DNA of 22,369 bases, from contig JACQUR010000111.1 in assembly GCA_016210245.1 (NCBI GenBank), positions 1 through 22,369 on the forward strand, read 5' to 3'. The translations under genes were made by a program, and so were the position numbers. This DNA is from Chloroflexota bacterium. Its GTDB lineage: Bacteria; Chloroflexota; UBA6077; JACQUR01. Shown piece after piece: positions 15,468 through 22,369 of this stretch. Below the pieces are notes generated by a model. The model ran no database searches and was not told where the DNA came from. It saw nothing but the letters and a program-made list of their open reading frames with translations. Positions within the stretch are counted from its first letter, which is position 1; every line of letters begins with the position of its first letter.

Positions 15468-17191
15468 AAACAGCCCTCGTGCGCATGCTCGTACTTAGCC
15501 TGGCGCTCGGCCTGGTCTTGCCACTGGCAGCCGTGCCGGAAACCGCCGGCACGCAGCCGTCGTTCTCGGTCGCCGACCCGGTTTTCTGGCAGTACGTCCA
15601 ACAGCGGGGTGGGCTGTCCACCTTCGGGGAGCCGATCTCTCGCCCGTTCGTGTTGCACGGGCGGACGAGCCAGTTGTTCCAGCGCGCCCTGCTTCAGATC
15701 GGCCCGGATGGCCACGCGCAGCTCGCCAACCTGCTCGACGACGGACTGGCGGGGCTGCAGCGGGTCGGGGGCCTCACCCTGCCAGCCCCCGACCCGGCGC
15801 TGCAGGCGGCCACGCCGGCCCCGGGTAGTCCCGACTACGCCGAGCAGATGGTGGCCTTCCTGCGGCAGGAGGTGCCGGATAGCTTCCAGGGCCAGCCGGT
15901 CAACTTCCTCCAGACCTTCCTGCGCAGCGTGCAGCCGGAGGGGGCGTGGCTCGAGGGCGGAGAGAACCCGGACCTGTCGCTGCTGCTCGGCCTGGAGGTC
16001 TGGGGTGCGCCCACCAGCCGGCCGACGCCAGATCCCAACAACCCGACCTTTATCTACCAGCGCTTCCAGCGTGGGATCATGCACTACCAGCAGGATAAGG
16101 GGGCTACCGAGGGACTGCTGGTGGGGGAGTTGTTCAAGCAGGTCTTGACCGGCCAGGGGCTGTCGCCGGATCTGGCCGCGGCCATGGCCGGCAGCCGCTA
16201 CGCGCGACAGTACGATCCAGCCACCGCTCGCGGCCCGGTGCGGCCAGGGGAACTGCCGGCCTCGCGCCTGGACGGTGCGTTTCTGCCAGGACCGGCTGGC
16301 GACGCGCGCTTCGGGGTGGTGGCGATCGGGTCGCTCCCCAGCCGGGACGGGCTGGGCATGGACACGGCGCTTCAGACCCTTGGGGCCAGCGCCTGGTACA
16401 GCTTCGACGGGCGGACCGACCAGGCCGTCGGGCGGGTCGAGCTGGTGCGGCCAGGAGTGGACTTCGAGGCGCTGGCCCGACGCGCTCGCGCGCGCCCGGG
16501 CGCGGCCTGGATCGTGGGCAACGAGCCGAACGTGCCCGGCCAGGACGACCTGGACCCGGCCGCCTACGCTGACTTCCTGGCGCGGGTGGCCAGCACGGTC
16601 AGGGGCGCGGACTCCACGGCGCGCCTGGTCGGCCCCAACGTCCTCAACTGGGACGTGACCTGTACCCTTTGCCCCGGGTTCTCGAGCGGGCGCACGTGGT
16701 CGGAGGTGTTTGCAGACACGTACCGAGCGCGCTACGGGCCACTGCCGCTGGATGCCTGGGGGATGCATACCTACAGTCTGGACTGGCGGCGGCTGCCGCT
16801 GGTCGATGCCGCCACCGACCAGGCGCAGTTGGCGGGCGCGCGCGCCTGGCTGGACGCTCAGGGGCTGGACCTGCCGCTCTGGCTGACCGAGTTCGGCGTG
16901 GTCTGGGGCTATGAGGGCATCGAGTGGGTCGAGCGGCCGGGTGGAGGCTACGTGGCCGAGCCGCGCGGGCAGTTCCGCGCCGATCTGCTCGCCCGCTACC
17001 TGGACGAGATGTTCGGCTGGCTCACCCAGAACAGCGCCCCCGCACGCATCGAGCGCTGGTTCCTGTACGGCACCATGCCACTGGCGGAGCCCTTTGCGAC
17101 TACCCCGGCCGGGATCGCGCTGTTCCAGCCGGACTCGTTCGTCCTGACGCCTCTCGGGGAGCGGTTCCGGGCGTGGACGGGCGGCCAGTGA
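15464..17191 (+). CDS. Secreted FQR-domain clan GH-A glycoside hydrolase
   Basis: An exported 575-residue protein that probably trims or remodels a surface glycan. GTG at 15464 is supported by GGAGGTGAT (15449-15457), a near-perfect ribosome site, and overlaps the previous gene by four bases. A signal peptide (about 1-29) is followed by the two-unit FQR domain: TFGEPISRPFV and FQR at 72-74, then WGAPTSRP, DPNNPTF and FQR at 201-203. The C-terminal part (about 280-570) looks like a (beta/alpha)8 hydrolase: WIVGNEPN carries the acid/base Glu354 after Asn, and LWLTEFGVVWG the nucleophile Glu476, the clan-A (GH39/GH5/Asl1-like) pattern. Family number and substrate cannot be set from this reading. 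The FQR part is closely similar to that of the 8135 protein. Confidence 0.8.
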   Translation: MKTALVRMLVLSLALGLVLPLAAVPETAGTQPSFSVADPVFWQYVQQRGGLSTFGEPISRPFVLHGRTSQLFQRALLQIGPDGHAQLANLLDDGLAGLQRVGGLTLPAPDPALQAATPAPGSPDYAEQMVAFLRQEVPDSFQGQPVNFLQTFLRSVQPEGAWLEGGENPDLSLLLGLEVWGAPTSRPTPDPNNPTFIYQRFQRGIMHYQQDKGATEGLLVGELFKQVLTGQGLSPDLAAAMAGSRYARQYDPATARGPVRPGELPASRLDGAFLPGPAGDARFGVVAIGSLPSRDGLGMDTALQTLGASAWYSFDGRTDQAVGRVELVRPGVDFEALARRARARPGAAWIVGNEPNVPGQDDLDPAAYADFLARVASTVRGADSTARLVGPNVLNWDVTCTLCPGFSSGRTWSEVFADTYRARYGPLPLDAWGMHTYSLDWRRLPLVDAATDQAQLAGARAWLDAQGLDLPLWLTEFGVVWGYEGIEWVERPGGGYVAEPRGQFRADLLARYLDEMFGWLTQNSAPARIERWFLYGTMPLAEPFATTPAGIALFQPDSFVLTPLGERFRAWTGGQ

Positions 17192-17192
17192 C

Positions 17193-17242
17193 GAGTGGTT
17201 GGTGGCGAGTGGCGAGTGGCTAGGGGACACCGCTCGCCACTC
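17193..17242 (+). terminator. Heptamer repeat with inverted copy, possible terminator
   Basis: Heptamers of GAGTGGC type (17193-17220) follow the hydrolase stop. GAGTGGCGAG (17207-17216) pairs exactly with CTCGCCACTC (17233-17242). The hairpin has no T-run. It could end or pause transcription, or simply be another heptamer pair like that at 10164. Confidence 0.45.
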
Positions 17243-17312
17243 CGATAGGGTGTGCGAGGATCATGTCACCGTGGGAACGGGTGGAAACTACCAGGCCGTG
17301 GGTCTGGTTGGC

Positions 17313-18758
17313 ATGGCCTCGCATGCTGGTACGAGGAGTTGCACGCCCTTGGAGTGTTCTCGGCCACAGTCCAGCAGCGCATGGTGGCAGCGCTTGCCTC
17401 AACATGCGCTTGTGCGACTGCTGGAGTCGAATCCGGCGATCGGCCCTATCCTGGTCGGGGCCGCCATTCGGCTCTTCTGGCTTGACCGCCTCAGTATCTG
17501 GCTGGACGAAGCATTCAGTATCTGGCTCGCCCGGCAGCCGATCGCCGAGATCCTGACCCATGGGGGTGACATACATCCGCCCCTGTATTACGTGCTCTTG
17601 CACTACTGGCTCGCGATCGGCGATTCCGAACTGTGGGCGCGGATGCTCTCGGCGATACTTGGGTCACTCACTATCATCGCGACCTATCATCTAGGACGCC
17701 TGCTAGGGAGTGCCTCTACCGGCCCTGGCGCTGCCTGGTTACTTGCTGTCTCACCCTGGCACGTTTGGTACTCACAGGAAGCGCGAATGTACGCCGCGGT
17801 CTGTCTTGCGGGAAGCCTATCGGTGTTGGCATGTGTTCACTGGTTGCGGCGTGGAAGACTGTACTCTATGGCTGCCTATTTCCTGTCCACGTTGGCTGGG
17901 CTATACCTTGACTATACGATGTTACTGTTGTGGTCTGCGCAGTTGTTCCTACTGTTACCCCTTGTTTTCCGGAGAAGCACTCCAACCAGGATCTTTACCT
18001 GGGCTCTTATGCAGATTGTCATCTTTGTCGTTTTCTCCCCCCAGCTTGCGGTGCTGGAAGTGCAGTTATCTCACTACCTCTCGAGCGAACCGAGATTCAT
18101 GGCTATTGGGCGACTTGGCACCGCTGCCATCGCCGTACTGGGTGCGACTTCCCTTGTCTGCTGTCTGTTGTTGTTCGCGCTTCGCATGAAACAAGAAGCA
18201 ATGAGAAGAATCGTCGCGGTTGCTACCCTGGTTGTGCTGACGTTCTCGGTTGTAGCTATGGACATCCCTGGCGCCATGACCGTGAAGAGGTCGCTTGTCA
18301 TCTTTGCTCCACTTCTGTCCGTAGCTGGAGTATGGTCGATCCAGTATCTTCCTCGGCCAGCTATCAGTTTCAAGACCGTACTCGCCATCAGCGTTCTCGC
18401 CTTGCTGGCCATGATTGCCGTGCTGCCGAAGGAACCATGGCGGCAGGTCGTTGCCGATATCCATGCATCAGCCGGGCCAAACGACATTGTGCTGATCGAA
18501 GCCAACTACATGACCTACCCATTCGATTTCTATGACCGGGGCACAATGGTCCGCGCCGGCGTCTCGCCGCCCGATCTTGAGAACCAGCTCGATAGGCGGC
18601 TCCAACAGTATGAGCGTGCATGGCTGGTTCTGGCCTCGTCCAAACTGGTCGATCCTGGCGATACCGTCGCTCAATGGTTCGCCGCGCGCTACGGCCTCAG
18701 ATCCAGTCGTGACTACTACCATATCGATCTGCGACTCTTCGACCTGGAAATGCGGTGA
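17313..18758 (+). CDS. GT39-like (PMT/ArnT-type) membrane glycosyltransferase
   Basis: An integral membrane glycosyltransferase of about 481 residues that would use a polyprenyl-phosphate sugar on the outer face of the membrane. Family marks: Asp65-Glu66 in WLDEAFS (the conserved acidic pair of the first outside loop), HPPLYYVLLHYW, ELWARMLSAILG, and SPWHVWYSQEARMY, plus about ten TM helices. The start is uncertain: the frame is open from 17199, with candidates GTG 17271, ATG 17313 and GTG 17412, and conserved sequence begins only near 17410. Base composition is far lower in GC than its neighbours (28 of 60 in 17941-18000 against 50 of 60 in 19321-19380), suggesting recent transfer into the locus. 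Acceptor and sugar are unknown. Confidence 0.82.
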   Translation: MASHAGTRSCTPLECSRPQSSSAWWQRLPQHALVRLLESNPAIGPILVGAAIRLFWLDRLSIWLDEAFSIWLARQPIAEILTHGGDIHPPLYYVLLHYWLAIGDSELWARMLSAILGSLTIIATYHLGRLLGSASTGPGAAWLLAVSPWHVWYSQEARMYAAVCLAGSLSVLACVHWLRRGRLYSMAAYFLSTLAGLYLDYTMLLLWSAQLFLLLPLVFRRSTPTRIFTWALMQIVIFVVFSPQLAVLEVQLSHYLSSEPRFMAIGRLGTAAIAVLGATSLVCCLLLFALRMKQEAMRRIVAVATLVVLTFSVVAMDIPGAMTVKRSLVIFAPLLSVAGVWSIQYLPRPAISFKTVLAISVLALLAMIAVLPKEPWRQVVADIHASAGPNDIVLIEANYMTYPFDFYDRGTMVRAGVSPPDLENQLDRRLQQYERAWLVLASSKLVDPGDTVAQWFAARYGLRSSRDYYHIDLRLFDLEMR

Positions 18759-18797
18759 AACGCACGCTCGTGCGCTGACCGGCACCAGGAACGGTCA

Positions 18798-20717
18798 ATG
18801 TGCCAAAGTCCTCGCTTGAACGGAGGAGATGTGCTCCGTCTGGGAATGCTGGCGCTGGTGCTGGCGCTGGTGGTGCTGCTGGGTTGGAAGGGGCTGCGGG
18901 TCGCCGAGGCCGCGGGCAGAGCCCAGCAGGATGCTGGCGCGGCGCTGGCGACCCTGAGTGCCTTGCAGGAGCGGCCGATGGACCGTGGGGGCCTGGCCGC
19001 GGCCGCGCCGGCGTTCGAGGCGGCCGCCCGCTCGCTCGGCGCACTGCAGGCCGAGCTGCAGCCGATCGAGCCGCTCCTCGGCCTCACCCGGGTGCTGCCC
19101 TCCCAGGCAAGCTGGCTGGCCGACGTGCCGGACGCGCTGGCGGTCGCCGTCTCGATGACCCACATGGGGGCCACCCTCGCCGGGCCGTTGGCGCCCGCGC
19201 TGGCCGAGGGCGCGGGCTCAGGGCGACTGGTCCGCGCCCTGCAGGCGGTGGACCGCCTCGCGCCCGCGCTCCCGGACCTGGCGCGCGAGCTAGACCGGGT
19301 CGAGCCCGCGCTCACCCGCCTGCGCGGTCGGCCGCTGGGCGGGCCGCTGCAGCGACTCGGCCCGGCCGTCGACCGGGCTGCGGCCGTGCTGCCGGAAGCC
19401 CGCGAGGCGCTGGAGGCGCTAGGTATGCTCGGGCCGGCGCTCGGGATGGACGGGCCACGGAGCTACCTGCTGCTCGGCCAGAACAGCCGCGAGATCCGGG
19501 CGAGCGGCGGGTTCATCGGCAGCGTCGGCGTGATTACCCTGGACCGGGGGGCAGTGGTCCGCTTCGAGTACGGCTCGGGCTACGAGGCCGACCCCGGAGT
19601 GGCGGCGCCGCCCGCACCAGCCCCGTTGGCGCGCTACCTGGGGTTGGGGGGCTGGTCCCTGCGGGATGCCAACTGGTGGCCGGACTTCCCAGCCACAGCC
19701 GCGCAGGTGGAACAGGCCTGGCAGCGGGCCGGGCGCGGCTCGGTCGATGGCGTGATCGCCTTCGACACCACCGTGGTCGAGGCGCTGCTGCGGGCGGTTG
19801 GCCCGCTCGACGTACCCGGCCACGGTAGGGTGGAGGCGGACAGCTTCGAGCGCCTGGCGGCCGAGCAGCTCTACTCGCGGAGCGCCATCGCCACCGGCGC
19901 CACCTACCACGCCGCCAAGGCGGCGTTTCTGGCCCCGGTGGGTCGGGCGCTGCTGGCCCGCCTGCTCGAGGTTTCCCCGGCCGAGCTGGTCCCCCTGGGC
20001 AAAGCGCTCGTGCAGGTCCTGGACGCCAAACACCTGCAGCTCGCCTTCAAGGACCCGCGCCTCATCCGTCTGACTGAGGCCCACGGATGGTCCGGCGCCA
20101 TGCCAGCCATGGCCGGCGATTCGCTCTTTGTGGTGGACACAGCCGTCTCCTACGGCGATGCGTATACGTTTATTGATACGGACGCGAGCCTGCGCGTGAG
20201 CGTGGGCGAGGACCGCAGTGCGATGCACGACCTTGCGCTGCGCTATGCGAACGTGTATCCTCGCGGGCTCCCATCCTGGATGCCACCCATCATGCTGGGC
20301 GGGCAGGCGTTCGATCTAGCGACCGGCAAGCTGGTGGAGACGCCAGGCTTCTGGGGCAACTGGCTGCGGGTGTACCTGCCGCCGGATGCCCGCGAGGTGG
20401 CGGTCGACGGTCTGGCGGACCAGTCGCCGCCCCGGCAGGAGTTCGGCCGGACGCTGGTGGAGGGCTACCTGCCGCTGTCGCCCGGCCAGCAACGGACGGT
20501 GCGGCTACGGTATGTGACAGGCCTGGAGGAGCAAGAGGGAGCGGGAGTTCACCGCCTGTTCCTGCAGAAGCAGGCCGGCGTGGAGTGTCGATCGATGGCG
20601 GTGGTGGTGGAATGGCCCCAGGGGGCTTCCGCCAGCTACCAGGGGTGCCCCGGCGGTGACGGCTGGATCACGCTGCGAGACGCGGGCGCGCAAGAGAGCG
20701 AGGGTGGGCGAGAGTGA
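18798..20717 (+). CDS. DUF4012 membrane-anchored protein
   Basis: A 639-residue protein with one N-terminal TM anchor (about 12-36), an Ala/Leu-rich helical region (about 40-215) with coiled-coil character, and a DUF4012 domain (about 220-460) recognised by YLLLGQN, EIRASGGFIGS, the Asn-Trp-Trp-Pro-Asp segment, and DGVIAFDTTVVEALLRAVGPLDV. DUF4012 has no established biochemical role; it recurs beside exopolysaccharide genes in Actinobacteria and Chloroflexota, partly resembling LytR-type contexts. ATG 18798 has AGGAA upstream; GTG 18831, preceded by GGAGGA, is a serious alternative and would only shorten the tail before the anchor. The stop overlaps the next gene (GTGA). It probably faces outside and may act in polymer export or attachment. 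Confidence 0.85.
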   Translation: MCQSPRLNGGDVLRLGMLALVLALVVLLGWKGLRVAEAAGRAQQDAGAALATLSALQERPMDRGGLAAAAPAFEAAARSLGALQAELQPIEPLLGLTRVLPSQASWLADVPDALAVAVSMTHMGATLAGPLAPALAEGAGSGRLVRALQAVDRLAPALPDLARELDRVEPALTRLRGRPLGGPLQRLGPAVDRAAAVLPEAREALEALGMLGPALGMDGPRSYLLLGQNSREIRASGGFIGSVGVITLDRGAVVRFEYGSGYEADPGVAAPPAPAPLARYLGLGGWSLRDANWWPDFPATAAQVEQAWQRAGRGSVDGVIAFDTTVVEALLRAVGPLDVPGHGRVEADSFERLAAEQLYSRSAIATGATYHAAKAAFLAPVGRALLARLLEVSPAELVPLGKALVQVLDAKHLQLAFKDPRLIRLTEAHGWSGAMPAMAGDSLFVVDTAVSYGDAYTFIDTDASLRVSVGEDRSAMHDLALRYANVYPRGLPSWMPPIMLGGQAFDLATGKLVETPGFWGNWLRVYLPPDAREVAVDGLADQSPPRQEFGRTLVEGYLPLSPGQQRTVRLRYVTGLEEQEGAGVHRLFLQKQAGVECRSMAVVVEWPQGASASYQGCPGGDGWITLRDAGAQESEGGRE

Positions 20718-22219
20718 ACAGAGATCAGCACACGGTGGCAGAATCCGAATCCTCCCCGGGGCGCTGGCGGAGGCGCTCGTTCTGGCGCTTCCGATGGCCC
20801 CTGGTCGCGGCTGCCACGATGGTCGTCCTGACCAACCTGGGTGGCTCGTGGAGTAGCGCATACGGACAGGTGTGCGTGGGCACGGCTCCCTGCTTCCCCA
20901 CGGCTACACCAATCCAAGGAAGCGGCGGCTCGGGCGGTGACTCGGGTGGTACTGATACCCCCAGCAGTGCTCCGACCGAGCCGCCTGAGCCGACTGCAAC
21001 CCTGGCGCCGACGCCGATCCCGCCGCCGACGGCGACGCGCGCACCCGCCGCGACGGCTGTTCCGTTGCCGACCGCCGCGCCAGCACCGCCGCCAATTGCG
21101 ACGGCTCCGCCAGCCGGCGCTCCCCTGCCGGCTGGGGCGGAGCCCGTCGGCGTGCCGTCTCGGGCCACCGTGCCGCCCACAGGCGGGCAGGTGGCAACCG
21201 GCAGTCCCGGCGTGGAGGTGCTCGTGCCCGCCCAGGCGGCGGGGGTTGCTGGGGCGGTGGTGGAGTATCTGTCGTTGCGGCCGGAGGGAGTGCCGCCAGC
21301 GCCGGCGGGGCTGCAGATGGGCGAGCGGGCGTTTCAGCTCACGCTGGCCGATGCGGCCACGGGGCGGGCGGTGGCGAGGTTGGTGGCGCCGCTGGTGCTG
21401 AGCTATCGGCCGACGGCGGCGGAGTTGGCGCGGGCGGGGGACGACCTGGGGCGGATCAAGGTGGCGTCCTGGAACGAGCGGAGCTGGGGGGCGCTGGCGT
21501 GTGGGGCGAGCGGAGGGGCGCTGACGTGCAGCCTGCCGCACCTGAGCCTGTTTGCGGTGCTGGTGGTGCCGCGGGAGGTGGGGGTGCAGGACTGGGAGGT
21601 GCCGGGCGGGTGGTTCTTCAAGGAGGCCAACGGGTTCAACGGGGCCGGGGAGGCGGGCTTTGCGCTGACGGACGACGAGCAGGCGGGGTTCTGGAGTGAG
21701 TTTCAGCGGCTGGGGGGAGTAGCGCGCGCAGGCTATCCGGTGAGCGGGCGCTTCCTGCATCGGGGCTTTCTCACCCAGGTGTTTCAGAAGCTGGCGCTGC
21801 AGTGGCGGCCGGAGGAGGGGCGGGCGGTGCCGGTGAACGTGTTCGACGACCTGAATCGGCAGGGCGCGGATGGGTGGCTGGAAGCCTTCCGCCAGGTGCC
21901 GCGGGCGGCGGACACGAGCGGGGACGCGGGACTCGACTGGGAGGCGGTGGTGGCGCGGCACGTGGGGCTGCTGGACCCCTATCCGGCGTTGCGGGAGTAC
22001 TATCTGAGTGACCCGGACTGGCTGGAGACGTATGGGCTGCCGCTGGCGGTGGAGCAGTACGGGCCGGTGGTGGGGGTGCGGCTGCAGCGGGCGACGCTGC
22101 AGTTGTGGACGGTGGACGTGCCGTGGGCGCAGGCCGGGACGGTGGTGGTAGGCAACGGGGGCGACCTGGCCAAGGAGGCCGGGCTGTGGCCGCCGGAGGC
22201 GGTGACGCCGGGGACCTAA
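20714..22219 (+). CDS. Secreted Pro/Thr-rich protein with divergent FQR domain (third paralogue)
   Basis: An exported 501-residue protein starting at GTG 20714, coupled by a four-base overlap to the DUF4012 gene. A basic N-terminus and hydrophobic segment (about 26-52, ending SAYGQ) form the signal. Residues about 60-160 are a Pro/Thr/Ala-rich spacer, about 170-290 a beta-rich domain with HLSLFAVLVVP like that in the 8135 protein, and about 310-490 an FQR domain. Unit 1 is clear (AGYPVSGRF, TQVFQK at 355-360); unit 2 is eroded (YGLPLAV...LQRATLQLW). Codon use switches abruptly near 21235 to almost only G-ending codons. The TAA stop lies within the dispersed GGACCTAACCCCCCGG repeat. Function unknown; surface glycan binding is inferred from the paralogues. 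Confidence 0.75.
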   Translation: MNRDQHTVAESESSPGRWRRRSFWRFRWPLVAAATMVVLTNLGGSWSSAYGQVCVGTAPCFPTATPIQGSGGSGGDSGGTDTPSSAPTEPPEPTATLAPTPIPPPTATRAPAATAVPLPTAAPAPPPIATAPPAGAPLPAGAEPVGVPSRATVPPTGGQVATGSPGVEVLVPAQAAGVAGAVVEYLSLRPEGVPPAPAGLQMGERAFQLTLADAATGRAVARLVAPLVLSYRPTAAELARAGDDLGRIKVASWNERSWGALACGASGGALTCSLPHLSLFAVLVVPREVGVQDWEVPGGWFFKEANGFNGAGEAGFALTDDEQAGFWSEFQRLGGVARAGYPVSGRFLHRGFLTQVFQKLALQWRPEEGRAVPVNVFDDLNRQGADGWLEAFRQVPRAADTSGDAGLDWEAVVARHVGLLDPYPALREYYLSDPDWLETYGLPLAVEQYGPVVGVRLQRATLQLWTVDVPWAQAGTVVVGNGGDLAKEAGLWPPEAVTPGT

Positions 22220-22369
22220 CCCCCCGGCGCCCGGACCTAACCCCCCGGCCCCCTTCCCTGCCAGGGAAGGGGGAGACGATACGGGACTGGAGTGGCACCC
22301 CTCCGCGGGGACGGGTGGGGCTGGGGGCGACGTCCGGACCTAACCCCCCGGCCCCCTTCCCTGCCAGGG
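22214..22369. repeat. G/C hairpin repeats, inverted relative to 7801-7995
   Basis: ACCTAACCCCCCGG occurs three times (from about 22214, 22234 and 22338), the last two followed by CCCCCTTCCCTGCCAGGG. The hairpin around 22250-22273 pairs CCCCCTTCCCT with AGGGAAGGGGG. This is the reverse complement of the unit near 7904-7990. The window ends inside the last copy. Confidence 0.8.

Noticed and set aside
14141..17230. 1029-residue open frame on the minus strand
   Set aside because: It runs antisense to the GT2, LPG-synthase-TM and hydrolase genes, with low-complexity Ser/Arg/Ala composition and no recognisable domain.
17199..17312. N-terminal extension of the GT39-like protein
   Set aside because: The first codons are heptamer-repeat DNA and the segment has no similarity to family N-termini; conserved sequence begins near 17410.

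Overview
The window is a high-GC stretch in which every gene I can support lies on the + strand. Several traits suggest an environmental, monoderm-like Chloroflexota bacterium (Thermomicrobia-like). These are DUF4012, secreted proteins with TFGxPISRPF...FQR domains, an S8 peptidase with SWDTV tail repeats, many intergenic hairpins and short tandem repeats, and frequent GTG starts. The assignment is an inference from family habits; there is no rRNA or other phylogenetic marker here.

Region 1 (1-2128) carries a PuuE-like polysaccharide deacetylase. After it comes a structured intergenic segment with a good -10 box and several long-range stems, then a small helix-turn-helix/coiled-coil protein, then a perfect 31-bp inverted repeat with a 4-nt loop. 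Region 2 (2129-7792) is a two-gene unit with a 6-bp gap. It pairs an exported subtilisin-like protease ending in nine SWDTV pentapeptides with a 1274-residue membrane c-di-GMP enzyme. The enzyme has two membrane modules, a degenerate GGDEF, PAS, an intact GGDEF and an intact EAL.

Region 3 (about 8057-22219) looks like one exopolysaccharide/cell-surface glycan locus. A good sigma70-type promoter (TAGACA-17-TATGAT) precedes a secreted FQR-domain protein. Next come a NusG/RfaH-like antiterminator, a very large inverted repeat, a membrane nucleotide-sugar 4,6-dehydratase (FlaA1/WbpM type), a PAP2 phosphatase-GT2 glycosyltransferase fusion, and an LPG-synthase-TM/AglD-like membrane protein. The locus ends with an FQR-domain clan-A glycoside hydrolase, a GT39-like membrane glycosyltransferase of clearly lower GC, a DUF4012 protein and a third FQR-domain secreted protein. 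The likely scheme is sugar-nucleotide synthesis, lipid-linked assembly and transfer at the membrane, with surface proteins that bind or trim the glycan and a dedicated antiterminator for the long transcript. I see no Wzx, Wzy or initiating phosphoglycosyltransferase, so the locus may continue outside the window.

The most unusual layer is the repeats. Intergenic DNA is full of different tandem heptamers and octamers, some in inverted pairs, plus G/C-rich hairpin elements that occur in opposite orientation at the two ends of the polysaccharide locus. Some repeats have become part of genes: they supply stop codons and form the linker of the PAP2-GT2 fusion.
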